A stretch of DNA of 64,000 nt from Saussurea involucrata. Taxonomy: Eukaryota; Streptophyta; Magnoliopsida; Asterales; Asteraceae. Made by a program: the position numbers and the translations under genes. The stretch lies in contig CM066314.1 in the NCBI GenBank assembly GCA_033807775.1, forward strand, positions 98,434,929 to 98,498,928. Reading direction: 5' to 3'. Shown here piece by piece: positions 1 to 9,956 of the stretch; position 1 is the first letter of the stretch; each line of letters begins with the position of its first letter. The notes beneath the pieces are model-generated. The model was not told the origin of the DNA. It ran no database searches and saw nothing but the letters and a program-made list of their open reading frames with translations.

Positions 1-172
1 ACATGCTAAGTTGGCTTGCAACAAGGATTCTGAAATGGGAAGATACTTGGTGAGAAGGATTATCAATCAAAGCCTAGGTTTGAATCCTGATTTATGTGTT
101 CATGATTAGGTTTTGGAAGCATCATCTGAAGAACTTGGCTTCTCAACCTAAAAAGTCAAGTTAGGGGGAGAT
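1..172 (+). mobile_element. 3' internal end of LTR element H
   Basis: This short segment contains no reading frame I can assign. It ends in a purine tract (positions 163-172, TAGGGGGAGA) directly before an LTR that starts TGTTGGGA. That is the normal order at the 3' end of a plant Sirevirus-type copia element on the + strand. The rest of the element lies left of the window, so its coding content is unknown. Confidence 0.7.
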
Positions 173-737
173 TGTTGGGAACTGAAGATTTGCCAAGTAT
201 GGTTAGTACTGCCAGAACAACAATACTACTGCCAGAGCAAGGTTAGTACTACAAGTAAAAGTTAATGCTGCTGGAACAATGTTAGTACTGCTTGTGCATA
301 ACGATGTTAATGCTGCTTGTGATCATAATTATGGAATGCGAGAATGTTGGAGATAAAGATGGAATGATTGAAGATAAGCATGCAAGAATATTCTGAAGAT
401 CAATTTTGTTTTGATAGTTATCTTGTAATTATTTAGTATAAATTGATTTTGATAGATAGCTATTCGGTGAGATTCTTTAGAATTCGTTTTTGTTTTAGAG
501 AGAATTAACCTCAAGGTTTAGAACCCTATTTCTAGAGAAGTAGAAGTCGTCTTGTTGAGCCTGTTCAACAAGATTGAGGTTTGGTTGTAAACTTGTGAGT
601 TGAAGTATTGAATACAAACAGATTGTGTTTTCTGATTAGTTGTTCATTGAGTGTGTTTGAATTAAAGTTCTATTCCGCAAGATTCTTTAATTCTGATTTC
701 TAAGTATAATTATTCTTGTTTGGAATCGATCCTGACA
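173..737 (+). repeat. LTR of element H (565 bp)
   Basis: The LTR starts TGTTGGGA right after a polypurine tract and ends CCTGACA. The next bases (738 on) are antisense copia gag sequence that aligns with 48480 onward, which fixes the right edge. The upstream third (about 199-325) holds six irregular copies of a GTTAGTACTGC-like word, the kind of repeat seen in U3 enhancers. The matching LTR is outside the window, so age and target duplication cannot be read. Confidence 0.7.
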
Positions 738-1002
738 GTAGCTATTGATGCCAGAGTAATTTCCCCTTCTTCCACAATCTCTCCATCTTCGCTGTCAACC
801 ACTACCATCTTTTTCTTTTTCTCCTTTTTCTTTTCCTCTGTAGTTCTTTCTTTCCTCGGCCTCTCTGTATCTTCTGTAGTTTTGCCAACCAAAACAAGAG
901 GTGCAAGGGTTAGTGTCATTGTTTGTGCGATTTGAGGCTCTTGACCAGCTAATGTTCCGTAGAGGTCTGAAAGAGTCCAGGAATCTAAATCTTGATTGGT
1001 TT
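738..1002 (-). pseudogene. Copia A gag, downstream fragment
   Basis: The minus strand encodes LDSWTLSDLYGTLAGQEPQI, a lysine/glutamate-rich stretch and VVVDSEDGEIVEEGEITLAS. This matches B gag around 48480-48760. The segment lies between the gag N-terminal half and the CCHC knuckles of this family. Its right end at 1002 is the target site of element E (GGTTT duplicated at 998-1002 and 9066-9070). Its left end at 738 is the boundary with the H LTR. It is a fragment of a structural retrotransposon gene with no independent function. Confidence 0.8.
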
Positions 1003-1279
1003 TGTTAGTGCAATATGTCTTCAAGGTTTAAATATAGAAAGGTCAAAGTCAAAGTCAATGTATTGAGTTGTATTGTGTTGTTTACACCTTGTAATGTGTT
1101 TAGTATAAATAGGTTTAGTTGTGTGTTAGTATAGAGGACTCTTAGAAAGACTCTCATTATTCATAACTCATATCTTAGAGAGAGAAAGGGCTAAACTCAT
1201 ATCTTGTATACAATGTTCTTGATGAATGAGATGGCGAATTCATATCTTCTCTATCTTGATTGATCTTTAGGGTTTAACA
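1003..1279 (+). repeat. 5' LTR of E (277 bp)
   Basis: It begins TGTTAGTGCAATATG and ends GGGTTTAACA. A TATA-like TATAAATAG lies near 1103-1111, a plausible core promoter. Related in sequence to the D LTR (49886-50194, opposite strand): both start TGTTAG and share TGTCTTCAAG and repeated GTCAAAGTC words. Confidence 0.88.
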
Positions 1280-1281
1280 AT

Positions 1282-1293
1282 TGGTATCAGAGC
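1282..1293 (+). other. Primer binding site of E
   Basis: TGGTATCAGAGC lies three bases after the 5' LTR. It is complementary to the 3' end of plant initiator-methionine tRNA, the usual primer of copia elements. Confidence 0.85.
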
Positions 1294-1500
1294 AGGATCT
1301 TAGATTCAGATTGTGTTTTTGTGATCATACTCAAATTTTTGTGAAGATCATCAAGAAAATTTGATCGAATTCTTGAATTTTTTCAAGAAATCTCGTTTTC
1401 TTGAGATTTTTTCAAAAATTCCTTGTTTGTGATCGAATTGTTTTGAGATTGTGCTCAGTAGATTCGTCCTCTGTGTTGGAACAAGATTAAAGAAGGATTC

Positions 1501-1819
1501 TGTTGGGTCTAGAAAGCCCCAATTATATAGAAAGTTTTATAAAGTCCATGTAAAGTCAACAAAAGTCAAATGTGTTGTTATTAGCTTTATAAGTATTTTG
1601 GGCTTTGGGAGTTTAATGGAGTTAAATAGGCTTGGGCCCATATCTTGTATTTTGGACACTATAAATAAGTGTGTTTTGAGAGAGTCGTATATCAATTTCT
1701 CCCTCCATTATATTTCAATCTTATGAATAGAGATCATTCAATAAATTGTTCTTCATGTCTATCTCTATTCTACTTTCTATGGAGTATTCTTGATTGTTGC
1801 TTCAATTTTGGGACTTACA
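1501..1819 (+). repeat. 5' LTR of N (319 bp, internally deleted)
   Basis: It starts TGTTGGGTCTAG and ends GGACTTACA, followed by a primer site. Compared with 4147-4521 it lacks 55 bp near 1670, between two GTGT direct repeats (AAGTGT / CAGTGT), as expected from slippage or short-homology deletion. Confidence 0.87.
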
Positions 1820-1821
1820 AT

Positions 1822-1833
1822 TGGTATCAGAGC
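1822..1833 (+). other. Primer binding site of N
   Basis: TGGTATCAGAGC, complementary to initiator-Met tRNA, lies three bases after the LTR end at 1819. Confidence 0.85.
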
Positions 1834-2579
1834 CACATCGAATCAATTTTAATTCGATACGATCATTTTTGCAACAATTCAAGATTTCAAGATCTAGTTT
1901 CAAGATTTGGTGATTCAAGATCGTTCTTAATCGTGTGCTACAATTCAAGGTAATATTATGTGATCTTATACATCTTGAAGAACTATTTTCTTTTTTGAGG
2001 AAGATTTTATAGATCTTTATGGTTCTTGATGAAGAGAAGAAGTTAGATGTTCATGATCAACTTCTAAATCAGTTTCTGCACACCAAATGCTCGATGAATT
2101 GTCTGTGAAAGGTTTGATGATGTGTTAATTGTTCAAAGTCAGATCTGAAACGAGTTTTAGATCTTTGATTGCTTAAATTCAACTTTCTGAATTGATCAAT
2201 CAGAAACTTGACTCTTTGCAATCTTTGTTCTAAGAAGATAATTATGGAGATCGGCTTATCGTTCTACATCAAATTAAATTGGTGAACATTTGATTAGAAT
2301 GGAGGATTTCACAAGGAGAATAAGGAGTTTGTATTGATGATGAACAACCAGATTTGTTCAAAAGATTAATAGTGATCGATTTGTTCTTCTTCATCAAATA
2401 AATTTGATGAGCATTTGATTTCATTTGAGGATGTTGATCAGAGAAAGGTAATATGATAATAATTGGAAGATGTTATCAATTGGAAAGAATTTATTGTTGA
2501 TCATGCCAAAAGCAAAAGCTGTTGATTCAATTCAAGATGGTTGTTATCAAGATCAGTTAGAGTGTTCAAAGTTGAAGTA

Positions 2580-2990
2580 AAACAGAAAGCAAGAAGGGGC
2601 TGTTTGTTGCTGTAAAAAAAAGCTGTTGTCCAAAACAAAAAACAGCTTAATGATGTTGTTGTAATGGAATGTTTGCTGTTTGGTGCTGAAAATTCAGAAA
2701 ATTAGCTGTTTAGTTGCTGTCTAGATGCTGTCATTACAAGCCACAAGGTTGCTGTCAATGCCATTTTGTTGTCAAAAAGTTGCTGTCAATATTTTGCTGT
2801 CAAATTAGGGCTGTTAAGTATTTTTTGCTGCTGTCAAAGTGCTGTCAAAACAAAAAAAATTGTTGCTGTCAAAATGGGTTAACGCAGAAAATTGCTGTTG
2901 GAAACCGAAAGCTGTCAAACCAGAAAATAGCAAGCTGTTAGGCTATTTCTTTGCTGTCAAAAATGGCGAAGTTGCTGTCAAAAAGTGCAG
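2580..2990 (+). repeat. GCTGTCAA word array in N
   Basis: By eye there are nine exact copies of GCTGTCAA plus many GCTGTT variants. Spacing is irregular (about 15-60 bp), so it is not a simple tandem repeat. It sits inside the non-coding body of N. Its role is unknown. Confidence 0.7.
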
Positions 2991-2994
2991 TATT

Positions 2995-3540
2995 CTGATT
3001 CAAGACTAAAATGTAGAAGTTCTGATCGATCAAAGACTAGTCAAAGTCATGTTTGTTATGAAATCGATCAAAGGATGATCAGAACTTTGTTCAAGACAAG
3101 TCAGAAGTCTGATCATGAGTGTTCAGAACTATGATCAAGGGTGATCAGAATTACACTTAAGCCTTCACAGAACATTCTTGTTAAGTCAGAACTTCAATAA
3201 AAGGCATTTCAGAAGTATGATCGGAGGTTAATCAGAACTTTGATTAAGCTGTTCAAATTTCAGCTTAATCAGATTTGTTCAGAATTGATATTAAGCCTAT
3301 TCAGAAGTTGAAGTGATTTTATTCAGTTACAAGGCAATTCAAATATCTGATCATGAGGCTCAGAAGGATCAGAATGTTCAGAACTTTGTCGAAGCTTAAT
3401 CAGAAGTCTGACTCTAAAAGTCAGAACTTTATCGTGAAGAGTCAGAACTTTCAGACTTATAATTTAAAAAAAAAAATCTTTAAGGATCAGATATCTGATT
3501 GACTTACTCAGAGGTCTGAGTGGTCTTCTCCGAAATTTTA
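2995..3540 (+). repeat. CAGAACT / GATCA word array in N
   Basis: At least seven exact CAGAACT copies, usually preceded by GT or AT and followed by TT, are mixed with TCAGAAG, GATCA and TCTGA words. It follows the GCTGTCAA array directly and uses a different word. No coding potential is visible. Confidence 0.6.
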
Positions 3541-4024
3541 CTTAGTATTTTTCTGAGTAAAGGTGCATTTCAGAATTTTTCAACAGCTTTGCGCACCTTT
3601 AGTATTTTGATCATAACTCCCTCCTCGAAGCTCGAAATTTGACGATTTCATATGCGCTGAATTCCTAAGACACAGATGAACACTTTTCATGTTTTGAGTT
3701 TGTTCTGAATCAATGTTCTTATTTGTCAGATTCTGTGTCGAAGTCAGTGTATAGCTGCTGGACCGAAGCAACGTTTTTCACGATATTTCTCCCAACTTTC
3801 AGAAAGATGTTCTGTCTTTTATTTTTTTGTGGATCCAAGCTGAGTTATTGAAGTGTATGAAGACACTCCCTCCTATGATCTTAATGGATTAAGCTCTTGA
3901 GCTTAATTATCATACAACTCGAATTTCAAGGACGAATTCCTTATTATAAACTGAGGTTGTTTCAGTCGAGCTTATTGCATATGGGATTCGATTTTAAAGT
4001 TGTAATTTGTGAAGAAGAAGAGCA

Positions 4025-4146
4025 AATTTTGAGGGGGAGCTTGGATAGTTTTTCAAGGCATGAAGATATGCAACATCAAAGTTTTCAAAGAAATCAAGGG
4101 GGAGATCATTTGAAGATGCTTTCTTTATAAAACTTTAGGGGGAGAT
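4025..4146 (+). other. Polypurine tract cluster of N
   Basis: GGGGGAG-type purine runs occur at about 4032, 4089 and 4138, the last abutting the 3' LTR. Repeated purine tracts before the 3' LTR are described for Sireviruses. The last one is the likely plus-strand primer. Confidence 0.7.
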
Positions 4147-4521
4147 TGTTGGGTCTAGAAAGCCCCAATTATATAGAAAGTTTTATAAAGTCCATGTAAA
4201 GTCAACAAAAGTCAAATGTGTTGTTATTAGCTTTATAAGTATTTTGGGCTTTGGGAGTTTAATGGGAGTTAAATAGGCTTGGGTCCATATCTTGTATTTT
4301 GGACACTATAAATAAGTGTCTTGGGCTTTATTTGTCATTTGAGACTTTGAAGAATTAGAGAGAATACACAGTGTGTTTTGAGAGAGTCGTATATCAATTT
4401 CTCCCTCCATTATATTTCAATCTTATGAATAGAGATCATTCAATAAATTGTTCTTCATGTCTATCTCTATTCTACTTTCTATGGAGTATTCTTGATTGTT
4501 GCTTCAATTTTGGGACTTACA
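4147..4521 (+). repeat. 3' LTR of N (375 bp, full form)
   Basis: It starts TGTTGGGTCTAG after the purine tract and ends GGACTTACA. It keeps the 55 bp missing from the left LTR. It is followed by ATTGG and then E leader sequence. Confidence 0.87.
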
Positions 4522-5176
4522 ATTGGCTCGAAGGCTGATTTAAAGATTTGAGGCTTCAATTTTGAGTATTTGTCAGTGTTTGAATGTTGTAGTTCGAAGT
4601 TCTGTTCAATCGTCAATTCGAAGATTCAGTGATTTTCAGAGGTTGTTGTTCAAAGATAAAGTGTTCAGACATTGTTTTCGAGCTTATCTGCGAAATTTCT
4701 TGCTGAGATTTTTCAGATTTCAGACGTTTTTGAGATTTTTTGAACTTTTCCCAAGATCTGATGTTTTCGCAAAACTCATAGAACTTTTCTCAATATTCAT
4801 CTTACTTTTCGCAAGTTCATCATCCTTGAAGATCATCAGAATCTAAGTGTTACTTTTCGCAACTCAAAGGCACGCAAACAGTGACTTTTCGCAACCCAAA
4901 GGCACGCAAACAATGACTTTTTCGCAACCTAAAGGCACGCAAACCTCAGATATCTTTAAAAAATTTCTAAGTCAACTTTTCGCAACCGTTGCTTGCGAAA
5001 ACTTTGACTTTTCGCAACTGTTGCTTGCGAAAACTGACACTTAATCGATTTTCTGGAGTATTATTAAAAAATATATATATTTTGAGAATATTTTTTTATA
5101 CTGGAATTTTTTCTATAGTGTATTTCATACATTTTAAGAGTTTTTCAAGAAAAAGTTTTATATAATTTTTTTCAAG
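4522..5176 (+). other. E leader upstream of gag, with iterated TTTTCGCAA hairpins
   Basis: This is the untranslated leader of E between nested N and the gag start. From 4849 to 4948 a unit of about 33 bp (CTTTTCGCAACYCAAAGGCA plus CGCAAACARTGA) repeats three times. At 4977-5001 and 5009-5033 there are two perfect 9-bp inverted repeats, TTTTCGCAA / TTGCGAAAA with a 7-nt loop. In the RNA these could form stem-loops just upstream of gag, where packaging signals often lie. That role is inferred. Confidence 0.65.
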
Positions 5177-6580
5177 ATGAATTATCAAGCTTCAGGTAAT
5201 CGTCCTCCGGTGCTAATCAAAGAATCAGATTTTGATCAATGGACGATTTCTTTTATTGATTTTATTTCGAGGAGAGAAAACGGAGATTATATGATAAAAT
5301 CTTTCACCGAAGGTCCGTTAATCATACATAAAAGGGCGGAAGATTTTACTGAAGATGAGATTAAACGAAAGAAAGCAGACAAGGATGCTTCGTCAAACTT
5401 ACTCTTTGCTATTCTCAAAATTTCGCCTCACATCTACAAACAGGTTGAAGTGTATAAAAATTACCCTTTGAATATGTGGAACGAGTTGTCGAAGCTATTG
5501 CATAAATCAAAGGTTGATTTCAAGGTAAAGGAACAAAAAAAGGCTGAAAGGGAGGATGCAAATCGGAAAACATCAGACTCTGAAAATCACAAAGAAGATC
5601 ATTCAGATGCGGAAGAAAAGAAAGTTGATTTTCAGAAAATAGAAGAAAAGGAAGTTGAAAGAGAAGACGAGAAAGAGAAAATTCCCGAGCTTACAAGGAG
5701 ATTACAAGAAGTGAAAGATCTGTTGGTTATGGAAAGAGAAGATCACAAGAAAGAAAGAGTGGAACTTGAAATGGCTTTGAAGACAAAGACTAAAGAAATT
5801 GAAGACAAGAAAGATGTTGAACTCAAATGTCTAAGACTTTCCAAGCAGAACTCAGATTTTCAGAAAGTCTTATTTTTAGAGAAGGAAAAGTTGGAAAAGG
5901 AAAGGATTGATTTTGAGGTTCAAAGGAAAGGGTTTGAATCAAAGAATGCTAAGCTGACTGAGAATTTTTTTGAAATACAAATGGAGTTGGATAGAGAAAG
6001 TGAAGAACTTGAGAAGATGAAGAAAGCGGATTTTCAGTCAAAGAGCGTAAAGGATGTTTTTTCTATTGAGAGGAAGATTTTTCAGCAAGAAATTCGGAAA
6101 CTCACGAAGAATTTGGCGGGTTTATCTACATATATCATGAAGGAAAAGAGGGTGAATTATGATATTCGAAAGAAGCTCGAGTTGATGACAAAGGAACGAA
6201 ATGCCTTAAAAGACAAAGTGAGGTCGGTCAACAACTCCGGGTGTTTTTCAGAATGTCCGATGCGTCCTTCTAACATTTTCTACGAGCATTCTGTGGATAT
6301 GTCTTCCAAATACTATGCTGATCTTCCTTCCTACAAAATAGTCAACATGCAATGGAAGGTAAAAGGTAAATTTCCTGGAAAAGATGTACCAAAATCATCA
6401 TTTCCAAATAAGAATTTTACAACGAAAGTTAATTCTTTTGTTAATTCTTATTGCGGAAATAATGATTTTGTTAATAATAATTATGTTCAATATTGGTATG
6501 GTACTTACCATTTTCCTTCTTATAGAGCTACGCTTAACGTGTCAGGACCCAAGACTCGTTGGGTACCAAAATCTACTTAA
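5177..6580 (+). CDS. Gag-like protein of E, 467 aa, intact
   Basis: Structural (capsid-like) protein of a copia element, expected to form cytoplasmic particles. Residues 1 to about 115 resemble the N-terminal gag region of plant copia elements (SDFDQWTISFIDFISRR, NMWNELSKLLHKS). Residues about 115-350 are rich in K, E, D and R with heptad spacing, a long coiled coil. The C-terminal part is Asn/Tyr/Phe-rich and ends GPKTRWVPKST. WVPK is the motif that immediately precedes the protease in elements B, C and F here. There is no CCHC knuckle, and the frame stops where pol should begin. The ATG follows a long AT-rich leader. This is the only long intact frame in the window with a clear role, so it may still be selected or very recently copied. 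Confidence 0.8.
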   Translation: MNYQASGNRPPVLIKESDFDQWTISFIDFISRRENGDYMIKSFTEGPLIIHKRAEDFTEDEIKRKKADKDASSNLLFAILKISPHIYKQVEVYKNYPLNMWNELSKLLHKSKVDFKVKEQKKAEREDANRKTSDSENHKEDHSDAEEKKVDFQKIEEKEVEREDEKEKIPELTRRLQEVKDLLVMEREDHKKERVELEMALKTKTKEIEDKKDVELKCLRLSKQNSDFQKVLFLEKEKLEKERIDFEVQRKGFESKNAKLTENFFEIQMELDRESEELEKMKKADFQSKSVKDVFSIERKIFQQEIRKLTKNLAGLSTYIMKEKRVNYDIRKKLELMTKERNALKDKVRSVNNSGCFSECPMRPSNIFYEHSVDMSSKYYADLPSYKIVNMQWKVKGKFPGKDVPKSSFPNKNFTTKVNSFVNSYCGNNDFVNNNYVQYWYGTYHFPSYRATLNVSGPKTRWVPKST

Positions 6581-7311
6581 TCTGTTTTGCAGATTTAGAG
6601 ACATGCGTTGAACTCTCGGAAGATGAAGTACTTGTGCTTTCAAAGAAGACATGGAACATCACATGATTTCAGGGAGTTTTCTATCTTTTTATATATACAT
6701 GTGAGAATTGATAAATCTTTCGGTATATTGTAGGGGGAGAGAGATACAAGGTAATGGCTTTTGAACACATCAGTTCAAAACCCGCACTTCAACGGCTATG
6801 ACTTTTAAACATATCAGTTTAGAACTCGTACTTATCAGGTGATATCCTTTCACTGTCATATCTTTCTATTTTTAGGACATGTGCTTAAAGGTAACATTGT
6901 GTTATATTTTATGTCTACTAACGTTGAAAGTTTGAACCTTCACAAATTTAATTCAATGAAGTGAAATTCTTAATTTTTTTTCATTCAATGAATAAAATGT
7001 GTGTTAAGGATGATTTTACGAGCATTTTTGTATCGTCGGAGTTATATTTGTTTCTACTTTCGCTTCTAAAATAAGTCGAAAGGTCAGCGAAACATGTTTG
7101 AGATTTTGATACAAGTGCAAAATTGTGTAAATCTAGACTTATTAAGAATACAATGCTCACAAAGCCTATTCGTCTTAATCATGAATGGAAACGAAAATAT
7201 GGGAGAAGCACTACGTTTTTTTAACCATGTGATTGAGATGCTATAATAAAAAAAAAAATTATATATATATTATATATAATAAAATCATTCAGTTTGATAG
7301 TCTGTGCCTGT

Positions 7312-7580
7312 GGCCTATCTGGTTTGGGAGATTAAGTCCCAAGGGGTACTCGTTACCTAGCCCCTAAGATCAACTGATCTGGGATTAGCTGACCCAAATC
7401 CTGCTATAGAACCAGGTAGAAAGCCATGTTCTACTGGTATAGATGGGATTAAGGTATATCGATGTAGCCTTTCTGGTTCGGGAGAGTAAGTTCCAAGGTG
7501 TGCTTGTCATCTAGCCCCTAAGACCAACTGGTCTGGGATCGGCTGACCCAAATCCTGCTATAGGACCAGTTAGAAAGTTA
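7312..7580 (+). repeat. Diverged direct repeat, about 116 bp x 2
   Basis: Copy one (7312-7427) and copy two (7465-7580) share CTAGCCCCTAAGA, CTGACCCAAATCCTGCTATA and TAGAAAG, offset by 153 bp. Each also contains a small palindrome (ATCAACTGAT / ACCAACTGGT) where both arms changed together between the copies. Confidence 0.75.
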
Positions 7581-8117
7581 CGTTTACGGTGTATCTTAGT
7601 CTTAATAAACTGTTTGATTATAAAAGATGCCAATGAGCACATAATAAAAGTTGCCAATGTGCACAATATGAAAAGATGCCTAAAAGCACACATCTCTTGA
7701 AACTTGGGGAAAATACAAAGTCGCGATAAACCTGTAAATTTGTGAAAATTCTGTTTTTAGACAAATAGTGTGAGTAAGAGCAAAGTATTCTTATAGGTTT
7801 TAGAGGTGCATTTGCTTGTTGCTAATCATATTTCGCATGCTAGTTCACCAAATAGATTTTATAAAGGGGTTGAAATTGAACTTTTGTAACTCGATATGCG
7901 ATGATGTCTTGTTTTTGAATCCAAACGCATGCATTTGATTTCACTTGATGGAAATATCTGTTACATTTCATTAAGTTGAATTTCTTTTGTTTGGTGTTCA
8001 AATGATTAAATATTGTTAGTTATTAAATGTTGTTAGGTATAAAATGTTGTTCAATGAATTCTATTTTCTTTATATAAGTTTGTTAAAATGTGCGCTTATA
8101 TGATTTTTATGCAAATT

Positions 8118-8789
8118 TTCAGGGGGAGAAAATCAACTTGCTCTACAATTCTTATTTTTAGGGGGAGCAAGATCTTTTGCTTATGGGGAGATTGTTCGTG
8201 TTTTTCAAGGGGAAGAAATGTTTTTGAAGAGGGAGATTGTCCGTGACTGAAATTGAAAAGATTTTCGATGCTCGTGTTGCTCACTTTCATCGAAAAAGGG
8301 GGAGAATGTCTACATCAATTTCATGTCAAAGAAAGTTTAAAATCAAAGATTCGTTTTATTGTCAACATGGAGATTTGTAGAAAGAAGACGTCGTTTCAAG
8401 AAAGGATAGGGGGAGTTTTATTCTTCAAGAGTTTTAAAGAAATCGATTGATCCTTTCAGTGATCTCTTTCTTTTGAACTCGCGCGTTTATGAAGATCGAC
8501 ACTGAAGAATGAAATTCTCAAGTCAATGGAAATGGGGAAAATTCTTCAAGAGTTTGAGGAAAATAGATTGATCATTCTGTGATCTCCTTTTCTTGAACTT
8601 GTGCTTATTTGTATTAAAAAGCTTTGTGTGAAGATTCATATTCTCCTGCTCAAAGAAAGAAGTTCGTTATTTGTCGTTTGAAGATTGGATGACGTTTTGA
8701 CTTTGACAAGCTTTGACGAAGACCGAAGATTCAAGAAAGCTAAAGCTTGCTGATCGTATTTGCTTAAACCTTGAATCCAAGGGGGAGAT
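8118..8789 (+). other. Multiple polypurine tracts of E
   Basis: GGGGGAG or near copies occur at about 8121, 8161, 8298, 8409 and 8781. The last (AAGGGGGAGA) touches the 3' LTR and is the likely plus-strand primer. Iterated purine tracts are a reported Sirevirus signature. Confidence 0.7.
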
Positions 8790-9065
8790 TGTTAGTGCAA
8801 TATGTCTTCAAGGTTTAATATAGAAAGGTCAAAGTCAAAGTCAATGTATTGAGTTGTATTGTGTTGTTTACACCTTGTAATGTGTTTAGTATAAATAGGT
8901 TTAGTTGTGTGTTAGTATAGAGGACTCTTAGAAAGACTCTCATTATTCATAACTCATATCTTAGAGAGAGAAAGGGCTAAACTCATATCTTGTATACAAT
9001 GTTCTTGATGAATGAGATGACGAATTCATATCTTCTCTATCTTGATTGATCTTTGGGATTTAACA
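8790..9065 (+). repeat. 3' LTR of E (276 bp)
   Basis: It starts TGTTAGTGCAATATG after a purine tract and ends GGGATTTAACA, followed by the GGTTT target duplication. It differs from the 5' LTR by one missing A and about three substitutions. Confidence 0.88.
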
Positions 9066-9070
9066 GGTTT

Positions 9071-9677
9071 GTAAAGACATAGATAGCTGGAGCCATTCTT
9101 CGTTCAGACTTTTGAGAAACATGACATTATTCTCTTCAGAAGTTCTGTGGATGCCGAACTTTTTGCAGTTATTGATCAAAGAGTTGAACCTGTCGTATGT
9201 TGTCTGCATGGATTCATTTGTCAGGGCTTTAAAAGCGTAATACTTGTTTATGTATTGAGCCCTTCGGGTTTTCTGAGTTTTAGCTCCCCCTTCAAGTTGT
9301 TTTTCCAGTTCTTTTCAAAGATCATACGAGGATTCGCATGCATCTAAAGACGGGAAGAGTTCGTTGGGGATTGCCATAATCAGAATTCTTTTTGTTTTCT
9401 GCGCGAGTTCATCTTTTATCTTGTCTTGATCTGACCAACCGTCCCTGGTTTTAGGTTTTTGATGCTCAGGGATTTCAGGAGTGTCAGCTGTCGCTGGTAC
9501 ACGAGGTACTATTAACATAGGAACATGAGGAGGATTATAAAGGTATTGTACGAGCTCTTTATCAGTACCCTCAAAGAAGTGGATCATTCTTATTTTCCAC
9601 TGAGGATACTCATTTTTTAGAAGAGAAGGTGGTTTGGTTAATGAACCAGCTGTGAAGAAGTTTTGTGTGCTTGTCAT
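9071..9677 (-). pseudogene. Copia A gag, N-terminal half
   Basis: The start ATG is at 9677-9675 (MTSTQNFFTAGSLTKPPSLL). It is followed by the UBN2-type gag core (WKIRMIHFFEGTDKELVQYL, ILIMAIPNELFPSLDACESS). A related start is in C at 46365. At about 9313 the codon for W in the B copy (YDLWKELEKQ) is a TGA stop, a G-to-A change on the coding strand, so the gene is dead. It ends at the E insertion and continues at 1002-738. An upstream in-frame ATG at 9770 lies in the leader and is unlikely to be used. Confidence 0.82.
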
Positions 9678-9956
9678 TTTAAGAGTGAAAAGATTCAGAT
9701 TGAAGATATGACACGAAAAGTACGAGAGAATGAACTGGAAGGATTTTCTGGGTTTGGAAGTTCTTAACAATGTACTTTAACTAAAGAAACAGTTTCTCTT
9801 GATTTACCAGATATCGAATAAATCGATAATGCCTGAAAAGTAGAATCTGTTTGACGAAATGAATAGCAGGTTAAAATCAGACCATGTTTCTATCAATAAT
9901 CTTGTTAAACGAGGATCGCTTGATATTGAAAAACCAAGCTTCGCTCTGATACCAAT
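9678..9956 (-). other. Leader and primer binding site of A
   Basis: This is the untranslated leader between the 5' LTR and gag. On the minus strand, TGGTATCAGAGC (9954-9943) begins two bases after the LTR and matches the initiator-Met tRNA primer. No other feature is recognised. Confidence 0.8.

Larger units (their letters stand above)
1501..4521 (+). mobile_element. Element N: non-coding LTR element inside E
   Basis: The LTRs are at 1501-1819 and 4147-4521. Outside one 55-bp deletion in the left copy they differ by about one substitution and one indel, so the insertion is young. A primer site (1822-1833) and a polypurine tract (4136-4146, TAGGGGGAGAT) are present. The 2.3-kb interior has no gag or pol, only short ORFs and word repeats, so this is a LARD/TRIM-like non-autonomous element. 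I see no clear target duplication: GATTC precedes the left LTR and ATTGG follows the right one. The right flank ATTGG matches the bases after the left LTR, suggesting inter-element recombination. Confidence 0.8.
6581..8789 (+). other. Non-coding 3' body of E
   Basis: No reading frame here resembles pol or a known protein. It contains a diverged tandem duplication (7312-7580), AT-rich stretches near 7250-7290, and a second imperfect duplication (about 8415-8470 and 8540-8600, both with TTCAAGAGTTT and a GATTGATC-like core). From 8118 purine-rich GGGGGAG runs are spread up to the 3' LTR. It probably replaces the pol region of the autonomous relative. Confidence 0.6.
1003..9065 (+). mobile_element. 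Element E: gag-only LTR retrotransposon (TR-GAG type)
   Basis: The LTRs at 1003-1279 and 8790-9065 differ by about three substitutions and one 1-bp indel by eye. Both flanks carry the 5-bp duplication GGTTT (998-1002, 9066-9070), so the ends are certain. A primer site follows the 5' LTR, and a purine tract (AAGGGGGAGA) precedes the 3' LTR. The only gene is gag (5177-6580), which ends at the WVPK motif that precedes pol in these copia elements. No protease, integrase, RT or RNase H is present. Without nested N the element is about 5 kb. Terminal-repeat elements with only gag are known in plants as TR-GAG and depend on relatives for enzymes. Confidence 0.88.

Noticed and set aside
1282..1293. 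tRNA genes suggested by TGGTATCAGAGC matches
   Set aside because: Only the 3' complement of a tRNA is present next to LTRs. These are primer binding sites, not tRNA genes.
4847..5044. Small ORF (65 codons) in the E leader
   Set aside because: It is the translation of the CGCAACCCAAAGGCACG tandem units. No start context, and it lies in untranslated leader.
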